NCBI RefSeq assembly: GCF_047948215.1
Contig: NC_134458.1
Span: 137,624,536-137,688,535, forward strand
DNA: 64,000 nt
Origin: Lycorma delicatula
Taxonomy: Eukaryota; Arthropoda; Insecta; Hemiptera; Fulgoridae
Direction of reading: 5' to 3'
The position numbers were made by a program, and so were the translations under genes. Under the pieces are notes generated by a model, which saw nothing but the letters and a program-made list of their open reading frames with translations, searched no databases and had not been told where the DNA came from. Position 1 is the stretch's first letter. Every line of letters begins with the position of its first letter. This document shows positions 32,511 through 44,829 of this stretch, in pieces.

Positions 32511-35500
32511 GCAAATATTTCGTTTTTGACTTTTTACTTCTGTTGCGTAGAAAAAATGTTTGTTAGCAAAAAAATAATAAAGCATCTAGATAGTAGTACT
32601 TAATTTGTTTTTTCAAATAATAGTTTGAAAACATCTGTAAGGGAAAATCTTAAAATTATTTGAGAAACCTGTTTTTGAAGTTTGCTTCAGTTTCTCAGTG
32701 CCGGGAAAGTAGAGCAATTCATTTACCAGGGATTTTTTTTATTTGAAGAAAGGTTCAGTAGTGGAATAAAATTATACAATTTGAAGAAAGCTGATTTGCC
32801 GTGATATTATTAAATTTTATCGTTATTACGAAGCGAGTTTTTATTCAGCTTCACACTTATCGGATAAAACATCAAGTTTAGCAAAAATCTGAATTTGAAC
32901 TGGTTTGGATGAGTTAAAATTAAATTAACCCTTTTAATTTGAGGTAGCTAAATCAACAATCGTTTGTATTCTTCTTTTTTTTACTTGTTAAAATATTTGT
33001 TTTACTTGTTTCGTAAAGTAATAATATTTATTTTTAAAGTAATAATTTAACATTTATTTTTTTACTTAAAAAATGGTTTTTGCACATGTACTGTTTTCTA
33101 ATTCATTTCAACATTCAAACTAGCTCTTTATTTTAATTTTATCTATTTGCTGATATCATATAGTTCTTCCGAATATTTTAAACGAATTAATATATTATTG
33201 AACATCTATGGTAAATTCCATTATGATATTAATTATAAAAATATCATTATAAGTTGATTTTGATGGTGTTTCTTTTTTTGTGCAATTTTTACAGTAAGAA
33301 GTTTTATTCACAGAAAAAAAGAGTGTTAGTGAAAACAATGGGCGTGAACGCATGCGTACAAATTCTAAATTCCTTTTTCTCTCATCACAGTCATCATGGA
33401 AATTATTAAAACTATTATTGTACTGCTTGTCACATTAGGAATTTGTCTTTCTATCCTGTTAATTGAAAAAAAAAAGTGTAACGCTATAAATATGAATTTA
33501 ACTTGACAAAATGGAGTAATAAAAAAAAGGAAAATAGCGGTGTTTTAAAGTTAAATAATTACACGACAAGTTAAAATGCGCATAACAACGATTTGTCACA
33601 ATAGAAAAAACGTGACAGGTCGAGTGTCTTCTTTTTTTGTCACGTAAATCTTTTATAATGTTTTCATTTGTTAATGAATAAACTATTTTTACTTCTATAC
33701 TTTTGATTTTTATGTATCTGCTTTTAATAGTTGATTAACGTAAATCGATTACAATATTGTGAGACCATCTCATCGTGTATTATTATTTTTAATAAATAAA
33801 CGGAACGGTTATATTTGTTTATCAGAGTACACGTTCAAGCATTTGTGCTCTTGTCTTTTATATTCGTGGTTTTTCTTCCGTTTTTCATTACTTAAATTTA
33901 AATGGAATTCCTTAGAAGTTCCATAGGGTTAAGAATTTATCCCGTTGAAATTAACTTAATCTGTAGAATAAGCCCGATCAATTAATGCCAGTTTTGATAA
34001 TTAATTTTTACGTTTTAACTGTAACGCTTAGGTTTAATTTAATGGATATGTATTAGTTTTATGAGTTACGATTCGATTTTCTTTAATCGTTGTTTTAAAA
34101 GAATATTATCGATTTCGACATAGTTTTTAAAGTAATATTTTTGACATGCATTAACCAACAAAACGTTCTTTCTGTATGCGGGTTTTAGTTAACTGTGAAT
34201 TTAACTAGCGTTCACATTCATCCGCTGTTAAAATTTCAGACGCTGCTTCTTGTTTTAGACGCGTTGACATGGCAGGCTTACTCAATTCCACAAAAATGGT
34301 GACCGACAGAAAATGAGAGTGCGTGGTCAACGAGTTTGGAATTTTGATAGTAGAGGAATGAATGAAACAATAAGATGACAGTACCTTTCGCTTTGGGTGA
34401 CTTAGTTCTCCCGTTAAGTTCCAGTTTGCAATACGTTTCAGCCGTTTCTTATTTGTCAGTATTTATTTTTACCTTCTAAATTTCTCTTTATAACACCATC
34501 ATTTCTGTCTTAGAGCCAATACTTTGCTTCTCCAAACAATGAAATATTGAATGAAATTCATTTGTTTTTTATTTCACTGTTTAAAACAGTCTTTTTCCAT
34601 ATCCTTATGTTCTTACTCCCCAAAGAAATCCAGTAGTCTTAGTTGCTGAAACCTTCGTAAATACAGCTGTTTTTGAACAATTATTTTCAAGTTAGTTTTC
34701 AAAAAGCTAATTTTAGGGTTATTCTAAAAATACTTTTTCCTTAGATTGCTTTATTTTACTGTATTTGAGAATTTCAATGTAATAGAAGTAAAATTCATTG
34801 GAGTTGATTGGTTTGTTTTACTGTCGGTTCTAGTTTTGCATTATGTTTTCTGAAAAAGCCTTGTTATTTTTCCTGCAATTTTAAAAATGGTTTTGGATTC
34901 ATATATGAAATTAGATATTTGTCGAGTTTGGTGTTTTCAGGTTTGTATCTAACAGTTGTTGACTTAGTGAGATATAATGGCATTTCTGTTTTAATATGTA
35001 TTGATCAACTGTTATTCTGGTATTATGTCGCGTGCATTATAAAATGTATATTAATTTGTAAATAAAAGCAATTATTGTCTACTTTTGAAACGATATTCAT
35101 AAAAGTTAGGAAATTACAAATTTGTTGAAATGAGTTTGCTGTCATATTGATCTGTGTAAATTTTACTTGTTGACTGAATTTAATTTTATGTAGGTGTTGT
35201 TACAAAAATCTATTATAAAATCTATTATATAAAATCCGTTGTTATAAAATCTATTATTTTTTTTAATTTATACTTTTTACCTTATTATCATTTATATTAT
35301 AAAATAAAAATTCCATAACAGTTCCTAAATTTAGTATTAAAACTAATTATTATTATTATTATTATCGTATTAATCGTTTTCCCTAAAATCTAATTTAAAT
35401 CATTAGTGAATAAAATTGTTTCATAAAACTGAATGTATTTGAAAAGAAGATATTTAAGCAACGCCGAATTATCGCTTTCGGTAAGTATTACGCTTATTAA

Positions 35501-36430
35501 TTCTCTTTGTTAACGTGTGTACCTTACAGTAAACTAAAAATAGCTACTTAACACAATACACGCTCTGCTATTTTTAGATCTAGACCATTCATTTATTACT
35601 GTACTGATCTAAAATCTAGTAAAATTTTTTACGTAATACTTTTTTTATTTAAAATTCCATAACTTCTTAAACTTCTATTTTATTTTTACCCGTTAAAATT
35701 TATTTAAATTCATATGATATTTTTTTGCGATTAATCTTTTACGTTTTCTTTTAACTTGCTGGAAAAAGTTTTTAATTCTACCGTAGGTATTTTTGTTTTC
35801 CTTTTTTTTATAATGTAATTCGTTTAAGAAAGTTCCTCTGGAAATCCTTATGTAAGCTAATTATTTTTGAAATCGAAAAATTACACAGTCTACATAGAAG
35901 ATTTGATGGTATTTTGTTTTTTTAATCGTTGGTTGGTACTGGACGGTAGTAGTTTTAGTTATATTTTGAAATATATATGTAAAATACTCTTAACACTTAA
36001 GGAAATCTTAAGGTTATAAAATATAACCGAATAGAGAAGAATAAGCTCAAGCTCAATATAAGTCTGCGTTTTTCTCTTTTTATATAGTTTTACATTTTTA
36101 TTAAAAAAAATGAGAAAAAGTCTTCTTCCTCTTGCTGTTTCTTCGAGTGTTTGTTTTCTATAAGAATAGCGGATTTTATTAGATCTTCCCGGATTTTAAA
36201 TTTATAAAGAAAATAGACTTTAAAAATACTTGTAAATATAATTCTTTAAATCTCAACTTTTTGAATTCAAATTAATAGATACTTAGTGGTTGATAGTTTT
36301 TTTTTTTGTAATTATTTCCCCCGATTTTAAGAAACGAGAATTTAAAGAAGAATTACAAAAATATTTTTTTGATAATTTAATATTAATCCTTTTAATGCTA
36401 ATTATTCATTTATATTAATGATATGTTATC
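32511..36430. other. AT-rich non-coding DNA; one (ATT)n tract
   Basis: An (ATT)n tract lies at 35346-35365. The 85-codon frame at 34808-35065 (+) has no recognisable domain. Nothing else is supported. Confidence 0.5.
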
Positions 36431-36432
36431 AT

Positions 36433-36598
36433 GGATTTTTTTTAAACGAATAATTTACCGATATAAGCTCGAAGCTTCTGCATGGAAATGTAAAATGGAA
36501 ATTTGATAGCGTGTAGAAATTTCTATGTCTGAGGGGATTCTAACACGGAACCTCCAGTGAAAGGCCGAGACGCTATCACTCGGCCACGGTGATCGGCT
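36433..36598 (-). mobile_element. Family-1 SINE (tRNA-Glu-like head)
   Basis: On the minus strand, CCGTGGCCGAGTGATAGCG (A-box region) is followed by TCTCGGCCTTTCACTGGAGG, with an anticodon loop like tRNA-Glu UUC, a mutated B box (GTGTTAGAATCCC) and a tail, ACACGCTATCAAATTTCC, then TTTTACATTTCC. It ends in an A run on that strand (T-rich at 36433-36443). The same order is seen at 38412-38579. Confidence 0.75.
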
Positions 36599-36952
36599 AT
36601 ATATTTTTCTTCCGGTTTCTTTTATTTAATTGCAATTAATTGTTTGTCGGTGTAGTTTAAGAGAATTACTGGAATTCTTAACCCATTTTTCCCATCTTTT
36701 GATTAATTTGATGTATCTCTTTTTTCTTTATTAATCTCTAATATTTCGTTTTTGTTGGTTTAACTTTTTGTTTTCCATTTTAAATTTTATTGTTTGCACA
36801 ACCTTTTTCTATCAAATTTACTAACTTTAGTGTAATTTATTGCTCGTCAAATTAATTTCTCTTTTTAGAAGGTTTTTATAGCTTCCCATGTAACTAGTCC
36901 TTCGTAGAATCTCTTCATTTCAAACAATTTTTTAACCGCTTTATGTTAAGCT

Positions 36953-37040
36953 CATAACTGTAATGGTTGTTGATGTGCTGACATGAATCATATGCTATTT
37001 CCGAAAATAACTTGATCTTTATCAGTAATAATACAATCCG
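36953..37040 (+). repeat. Unclassified interspersed repeat, copy c
   Basis: CATAACTGTAATGGTTGT followed by GCTGACATGAATC resembles 10360-10395 and, in part, 53150. Short and diverged. Confidence 0.35.
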
Positions 37041-38410
37041 AGTTTTATTTAGCGAAATAAGTAGACTGGTTTCCTGTAATCTTCTTTATTAAATCAAATA
37101 TATTGTTGCATATTTTATCAAACTAAAAGCAGTACGATTGAAAGGGTTCATCAATTTCTATTTTTTAAATTCGTCCCGGATTAAAAATCTATTTATATTA
37201 CATTTAGGCAGATTCTTTAACGTTAAATAAAAACAAATTTATGTTTATACGCTTTACGATTCTCTGTAACTACCCCGTTTTACGTTACAAATTTTTTATT
37301 TCTTGTAAGAACGTAACTTGTTACACAAGTTTAAAATTATACGATACACGGTGTTTTGAGACAAATACAATGTGTGGTGTCAGGGATGGTCGTTTACTTT
37401 CTCAGACGTGTAATATTAAAAGGTAATAACAAGTAGCCTGTGTACATACCGTACGGTGTACCTTTCTTCTTTGATTCATCTTAAATAGGAAGTTACCGAC
37501 CTTGTAAATAGAATTTACTCGCGGTGTTGAGAATAATCAATATAATTGTCCGTTCCAGTTAATTTTACCTTTTACCTAGATTATAAATAGCCGTTAGTTT
37601 AGTTGCGGCATTGTTAATTTATCTAACAAATTTTAATCTACATGAACGATTTAGATATTGCTTTCTTCTCCCGTCAACGTTTTACGCGAGAAGAAAATAG
37701 TTTTACGATAGTTTTTTCGATTGTAAACTATTTCCTGTTATGAACGTTAATCGGATGTAACATATTGGAACTAAAAAATGTCACGTGCAGCAGCAGATGA
37801 TTTCTTTTTACGATCGTACTGTTAGATTCATGGCTTATCATCAGTGATAATTATACAGAAATCTTTTCTGGGGGTGTTCTTAAATTTTATGCCTTAATTG
37901 GCGTGTTATGTCTACATAATTTTTGCGTAAATCGTTTATTGTTTATATTCAGTTATTGATTAAGATAATCGGTTAACTATAAGAGGAGGATAATTGCCTT
38001 AAAATAAAAAGCCCAATAAAGCCGTTGACAATTTGTAGTAGTGTCTGTTCTCTATTAGTCCTGTTGAAAAATATACGTGTTTTAAAAATAATTTAAATAT
38101 GTTCCCGTTAAGTGCGTTAAGAAACTTTTGTCCTTCGCTATAACAGTAGAAATAGCGGGCAAGAGGAGTTGGTTTAACGACGAAACAGATCTTTTTTCAG
38201 TAAACTCCTTTTGCAGGCTAAGATAATCTCATCTCGAAGTTTAGGAAAACTTGCACCGGTAGTTGTTAGATAATTAATTTTATTTAAGTTCAGAATGCTT
38301 TGAAGACATTGTAATTAAAGCGTTAGTTTAAACCGAGGAATAGAAGTAGAAACGGTATTGTGTGTATATCATGGAAATTATTAATATTTTTGGTAAGGTA
38401 GAAAATTATT
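37041..38410. other. AT-rich non-coding DNA, nothing recognised
   Basis: No gene, RNA or repeat that I can support. Confidence 0.5.
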
Positions 38411-38411
38411 T

Positions 38412-38579
38412 ATTTTTTCGTTTACGAATTAATTCACGACAGAAGCACAAAGAAACTTGTACGGGGAATGTAAAAATTGAAATTATAGCGTGTGAAAAAT
38501 GCCGTGCCTCGCCGGGTTTCGAACCCGGGACCTCCGGATAAAAGGCCGAGACGCTACCACTCCGTCCTGGAGATCGGGT
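38412..38579 (-). mobile_element. Family-1 SINE, best preserved head
   Basis: The minus strand reads GGACGGAGTGGTAGCGTCTC, GGCCTTTTATCCGGAGG, and a B box, GGGTTCGAAACCCGG. The loop CTTTTAT keeps a tRNA-like 7-base form, and the B-box arm pairs well (CCCGG/CCGGG). The tail, ACACGCTATAATTTC then TTTTACATTCCCCGTAC, matches the copies at 36433 and 13930. This is a SINE, not a functional tRNA, because no acceptor stem closes the fold. Confidence 0.82.
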
Positions 38580-39060
38580 TATTTATAAAACTTGATTTTT
38601 TTTCACATTTACTGCTTATAATTTTTCCTCTTTTTCTCTACGTTTAGCGATTTCGTAGAGATCTCTGTTTTATTAGAACTTATGATCGTAGATATAGAAA
38701 TTTAGGCTAAAAATATTCCTACATTATATATTGGTTCTGTAAGACGTACCTGTCTTTTTTTTTACATTTTTGAAGAGAGTGTTTTTATTTAATAATGTAA
38801 ACTTACATATATATACGAGTATATATATATATGTTCATAAGTTCTGACTAACGGAGACCTCTATGAAAACTAAATGTAGAGGGGGAAAATAAATACTACA
38901 TGAAAAAATTAATAGTCTGTCGTTAGCTTACGTTTTTCTAGACGATTTATTAATATTGAATAAAATAATTTTATTAACTTATTAGCGTATATTAGTTTTT
39001 AATTTTTATTGTAGTGTGCTAATATTAGTAATATTTTTATTCAAATCTAATGACGTGTAG

Positions 39061-39085
39061 ATTATTATTATTATTATTATTATTA
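39061..39085. repeat. (ATT)8 microsatellite
   Basis: Eight uninterrupted ATT units. Confidence 0.9.
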
Positions 39086-39316
39086 AAAGTGAAATTTACG
39101 AGCCAGTATTGGTTATTAACAGATATTTTTATCTGTACATTTAAAATTAGAAAATTCATTTTTTTATACTATTTGATGTAGAGAAGTTATCGGAAAAATG
39201 AATAGTTAAAATTAACGTAATTTTGGATTATTGAGGCTTCACTGTGCTTGAAAAAAAAAATTGAATAGGAAGAATAATAGTCTGCGGTCTTTCTTTATTA
39301 CCTATGTGCAGATTGC

Positions 39317-39384
39317 AAAAATAATAGGAAGTTTATTTATAAATGACAGTAAAAATAATAGGAAGTTTATTTATAAATGACAGT
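39317..39384. repeat. Perfect 34-bp tandem duplication
   Basis: The unit at 39317-39350 is repeated without change at 39351-39384. It starts AAAAATAATAGG and ends AAATGACAGT. No divergence between copies implies a recent event or an assembly artefact. Confidence 0.95.
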
Positions 39385-41321
39385 TTATGACATCTTTTTT
39401 GAGATGTATATTTATATTTTGAGTGAGATGTGTCTATTAACAATGTCTGAAACGGTTGACCTCATCCGGTTTTCATAATTTATTAATGATATATACTTGT
39501 AGTAGCATAAGGTGTGACATGCATTTACAATGATAATTAAATTAAAAGTCGTAAAATTATTAATCTAGAAAATGTTCATGGCTGCCTAATGCGCTGACAT
39601 CGCATTACAGCTTATTTTCTAAAATTATTTATTCTTTTAGAATTCTGTTGATTATTTGATTTTTTCGATCGATTCTTCTAGTCAGTTTATTTATATTTAA
39701 GTATTTTCATATTTCATTTAATAATTTCTCTGTTTACTGGTAGATATACCGGATTTATTTAACTATTTGTCTGAAATTAATCTTTTTAAGATTCATACTA
39801 TTCCTGTTTCCTGTAAATTAAGATACGATACGTTTTATCTCAATCTTCTGTACTAGGCGGTTTATTTTAATAGAGTTAAAAATAATTTATTTAATTGTAC
39901 GTTTGTTATTACAAGTTTCATTGTGTTTTTATATAGGGCAGAATATCCTTTTCAGTTAGAAGTAAATCAACGTTTGGGTTGTGTGTGTGGGTGCGTATGG
40001 CACGCAAGCACAAGTATGAATATATATTATTAAATACATTATTCAGTACGACTAAAAGGTCATGTTGAGTAATTTATGTATCAAGTATAAAACACGACTG
40101 GTCATCATATTTATGTAATCTACCTTAAGGTTACTGGCTTTATTACAGATATACTTACCTTCCTTAACAGTTTGCTTAGTTCTATTCAGTATAAAGATTG
40201 TCATTTTCTTTATGAATGGAAACTCATTTCCTTGGTTATCTTTCATTTCTTTCATTAGCGTTCTTTTTTTTAGTTTTTTCTTTTTTCTGATGCTTTATGT
40301 TGAAAATCCTATCTATATTTTGTTCTATTTTTAATTTCCTGTTTTATAAAATATATGTAAGAGATTTTTCTATCATATTTTTTAAGGATTTTTTTGTATG
40401 TACTCTAAACAAGGTAAAGAGTTTGGATGGACCGTTTTTTTGCGCTTCTATAAACCAGAACGGCTTCATCGACTTTCATAAATTAGTCTCGTTTGTGATA
40501 TTTTCTCTGGTATTTCGCTATTTAAAAAAAAGAAAAATGTCATAAAATTTAAGCTTCAAAATTTCGAAATAAGGAATAAAAGAATTTTTGATTTTATAGA
40601 CGTTTCTTTACTTTGCGGGGAAAATTTAGGAAAATTCTATTTATAAAGTGAATCTTAGCAAAAATACATTTTCAAAAAGCATTGATATATAGGTTAAGCT
40701 TAACAAATTCTTAGGTAAACTTTTCTCTAAATCTAAACCCATTCAATGAAGGCTAAAATACAAAAAAGAAGATTTTAAAAAAAGTTTTGCATTTTCGGTC
40801 GAGGGACTATAAAAAAAAAAAAAAAAAAAAAATGGTTGACATTTTTTGATAACTCTGTATATGAAGTATAAACTTGAGTATTATTTTCTGCCCTTCTTAA
40901 CATCGTTACTCTAACCATTCATAGTTGAGTTTTGGAGTACCTCCATTCTCAACACTACTTTCAGCCGTGAGTTGCGATTGTCGAATAACTAGTGATGATA
41001 AACTCCTCCCACTCCACATCACTATTGTCATGGCCTCTTCTGCTTTGTTCCTCCCGCTCTAACGGTTATACAATTTCTTGAAAATTATCCTTGTGATTTT
41101 TTATTTTAACAATTTTAAATTTTCGGCGCGTTTGTCCTATATGCATATGTACTACGCATATACACAAAAAAGGAACAAGAAATTGCAGAAAAAGAAAACG
41201 TTTAATTATTCTAGAAAACGTGGAAATATTCAAGATAAAATTAAAAGGAGAGGAGATAATTAATGAACAAATAAAAACTCATCCTTACGTAATATTTAAA
41301 AATTTTAAATTGTTAAAGTTA

Positions 41322-41620
41322 AGAATTCAGTTATTGCGTCAGAAGTTTGTTGATTAGATAATTTCACGAAATGGTAAAGTCAATAGGCTACCAAGGTCGG
41401 GTGATTTAACTCCCGTTGAGGTTTTTCTTTGGGGTTATATTCAGTCACAAGCCTATAGCAGCAAACCGTAAACGACCGACCGATGACTTAAAAGCAAATA
41501 TTCGACTCGTTATTGGTGGAATTCAAACTGATTTGTGTGAAAGTCACGCAAAATTCTGTTGATATGTCAAGCAAAGCCGTGGATACCATATGAATGATAA
41601 TATTTTTCGAACATAATGCA
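41322..41620 (+). pseudogene. IS630/Tc1-mariner-type transposase, C-terminal half
   Basis: The frame IQLLRQKFVD, stop, IISRNGKVNRLPRSGDL, TPVEVFLWGYIQSQAY, SSKP, stop, TTDDLKANIRLVIGGIQ, TDLCESHAKFC, stop, YVKQSRGYHMNDNIF matches the C-terminus of insect DDE transposases. In that family the usual motif is PRSPDLTP followed by FFLWGY. Here the final catalytic segment reads PRSGDLTP, with a Pro-to-Gly change next to the Asp. There are three in-frame stops. It is the complement of the N-terminal relic at 31921-32460, although the two are about 9 kb apart and may be separate copies. Confidence 0.8.
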
Positions 41621-42775
41621 ATTTTATAAGCTTCAAAATTAAAAGAACAAAATTGGTTGATATTATTTATACTTGCTGTTTTATTGCAATTTTACTTTTT
41701 ACGCTGAAAATGAAAGATCTGTATTGTGGTATCTAACCAGAACTTCATTCAGTGTTTGATTATACTAAGAATAACGAATGATAATCTCGTTATACATCTT
41801 TGATACACGATACACTAAGAAAAATAATATATCAAATAATATATAATAAAAATTAAAAAAACTATGTATTATTTTTAATTAAAGTTATATTTAATAGTTA
41901 CAATTTTTATTTATTTTATTTTCCCTTATACTATAATTCTAAAAAGTTTTCAAACTGATAGTGTTTTATCAGCTTTAAAAAAATGATTTTATATAAAATC
42001 TATATAATAAATTTGTAAATTTTCTTCAGTACAAAAACCTTTAAAAATTCGACAAAAAAACTTATTTTTATTCGGTGTATTATTATCGAGTTCACGTTAC
42101 GTTTTGAGAACTGCTAGCAGTTACATCGTTTGCTTGATTACGTATAAGGTTTCGTTGCTATGAACTGTTTATTTGTATCTTCGGGAACACTTAGTTTGTT
42201 TTATTGTAATGTTTTGTTTGATTTTGTTTAACGTCGAAAGCGTGTCAATAGTATGCAGTGTAATAAAGGTTAATTTCATTTTATATTGACGGAGCGGCTG
42301 GCAACGCTGTTAATATAGCGTTACATGATATGAGTGTGTCAATTTATTATCGGAATGTTTCGCATCGTTATATTATTAAATTATCGAAAAATGTATACTT
42401 TTAAACGACTGAAATTCAGTTAACATCTGATGTCTTCTTTGTTCAAATGTTATAGGTAGTTTCATTGTTTTTTTTTAAATTTGACATCGACTTTAAACGA
42501 GATTTAATTTAAAACACTGTAAAAATAGTTTTTATGTTTTAGGGTATTTTCTTTGAAGTAAGTCGTTTTTTTTAGCGGTTTTTATTCTTTTATAACCTTT
42601 CGTAAGTATTGCTTTTTATTTATGTATTTATTACTATTTTTATTAGAGTATTTCCTTTATACTCTTATTTTATACATATGTTACTTTTACAAATCCCCTT
42701 GTGCCTACTGATGGTGATTTAACAATGGAAATGCGCATGTTTTTTTTTTTGTAAATGGTTTTTGAATGTTTCCTA
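41621..42775. other. AT-rich non-coding DNA, nothing recognised
   Basis: No supportable gene or repeat boundary. Confidence 0.5.
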
Positions 42776-42867
42776 ACACACACACCCACCCACCCACACA
42801 CACACACACAGAGAGACAGACAGACAGAGGGAGAGAGAGAGTGAGTGTGTGTGAGAGAGAGAGAGAG

Positions 42868-42947
<80 letters not shown>

Positions 42948-42958
42948 TGAGAGAGAGA
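42776..42958. repeat. Large compound microsatellite
   Basis: In order: CA/CCCA units, CA units, GACA/GAGA units, TG and GA units, CA units, about 32 TA units (42880-42944), then GA units. The minus frames here (about 42670-43055) are translations of the repeat and not genes. Confidence 0.97.
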
Positions 42959-44829
42959 ATTCTATGAATTCTACTGTAGTTTTGTACTTTAGCTGTATGG
43001 TGTTCATAAAAATGAATTCACAGGGTGTACATAGAATGGTTTGCTCGTTATACATTTTCGGATCCTACTTAACGAAATGAATAAAAACTGTCCTTTGAAA
43101 AATGATTTCCCTTTCGTTTTCCTTGGCCTGCCGTTTTGTGTTATTAATGATAAATTTATATCTTAAGCTCGGATTAAGGAATCGCAATAAAATATTTGGT
43201 ACACACATTTATACTAACCTTGTCTTATAAACGAAAAAAATTATACTTTAAATAAGCTCTTAAATTTCAAAATGGCAGCCTTGTCGATCTTTCAGTCCTG
43301 TCCACCTGGTAATCCTTAGTTTTTTCATATTACGTTTAACTTACAAAATTGTTAAAATATTTTATGTGAGCAGAATGACACCTTAGTTTGAAAATCGGTT
43401 GACAATAACCAACTTTTGACAGAAAGATCTCATTTCCTCCTCTATTATAGGTCGGGGTTGGCAAGTATCATATTTTAATTTTGAAATTTGTGAACGTGTG
43501 TACACTGTAATTTTTTATTTATTAGACAACGTTGAAATAAATGTGTGCATCAAATATTATTGTGATTCCTCAATCCGATCTAGAGGTATAAATCTATCTA
43601 TATAAACTATTTATATGGATGTAGATATATTTTTGTCACCGCCGTTTTATAATAATAAAACAACACAAAACGGCGGACAGAAGTAAGACCGTAGGGGAAA
43701 TCAGCATTTTTTCATAGGACATTTTAGGTACATCAGTATTTATTTTTCTGTGGATTTTTTAACCTATAAAACGTAATACGAATATAAATTTTAAATTATT
43801 AACTAGAAATAAATGACCCTTTTTTGTTTAAATCTCTTATATTATTTAATAAAAACAGAATTTGCATTTTTATTATTGTAAAAAATAATATGAATTCGAT
43901 TGATTTGCATTGATAATATTTTTAAACTATAATATAATTTGTTATATCTGCTAAAAAAAAGCCGTTCTTTCAAGAAGCTCATTGTCATGCGATCCGTTTT
44001 TGTATGTAAAATTATTTTTATTTTTAGCTCAGTAGGGAAGGTAAACTCTTATTTTAACTAGTAGATGTATATTCATTACAGAAGGGCATAAAGCGATCTC
44101 AAGTAGTGAACTTAAGCTTTTATGATAACGTTTTCTGTTTTTCACTCCCTCTTAACCGTACTTAAAAAAACTCTTCCGTAAGAAGTATTTGGTGTGGTTA
44201 AGGTTAGTATATGTTACAAGAAATGGGAAGATATTGTTATAATGGTTCAACGGTGATGCCTGTAATATCACGTTCCTTGTGTTTGTGGCTGGAATCCAAC
44301 CGCCGGCTGCTAACCTAAAGAAAAAACAAATTTGACCTGAATTTGAAAACACATTATTATGATGTTGTTATCTATTTTATACTTATATCGTTAAAATGTT
44401 TTTAACTATTTATCTAATAAAGTTAATGTTATCATATCTTTTTTTTTATATAATGTTATTTAAATAATGATCTCGTTTATTTTTATAATTATCCTTTGTC
44501 TTAGATAATTTATAGTCGTGTTTAACATTTTTTTTTTTTAAATTGGTGAATTATTTTGCCAATTCGCTTAGAAAGCGAACTAAAATTGGATTACCTTGTT
44601 GATAGCAATTAAAACTTAAGTGTTGTATACATTTGTGTTTCTTTAAGTGCGTTCGATCTAGTTACGAACAGTTATGTACTTATCTATACTATAGCCATTC
44701 CAAGAAATGGATTAGCTTGACTTCGCGCTAGTGTCGCCGTTTTGTATTCCTGCCTAATCAAAATCATATTATGCGAAGCGATCTTACATCACTTTACCAT
44801 CGAAAAATATTAACATTAAATTACGTCAT
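42959..44829. other. Non-coding DNA with one inverted repeat
   Basis: 43639-43648 (CCGCCGTTTT) and 43667-43676 (AAAACGGCGG) are perfect 10-bp inverted arms with an 18-base loop. No gene is supported. Confidence 0.5.

Larger units (their letters stand above)
38580..41321. other. AT-rich non-coding DNA with simple repeats
   Basis: It holds (ATT)8 at 39061-39085, a perfect 34-bp tandem duplication (39317-39384) and an A22 run (40810-40831). No gene is supported. Confidence 0.5.

Noticed and set aside
42670..43055. Two minus-strand open frames rich in Ser-Leu, Tyr-Ile and Cys-Val
   Set aside because: They translate the compound microsatellite at 42776-42958 and have no independent coding signal.
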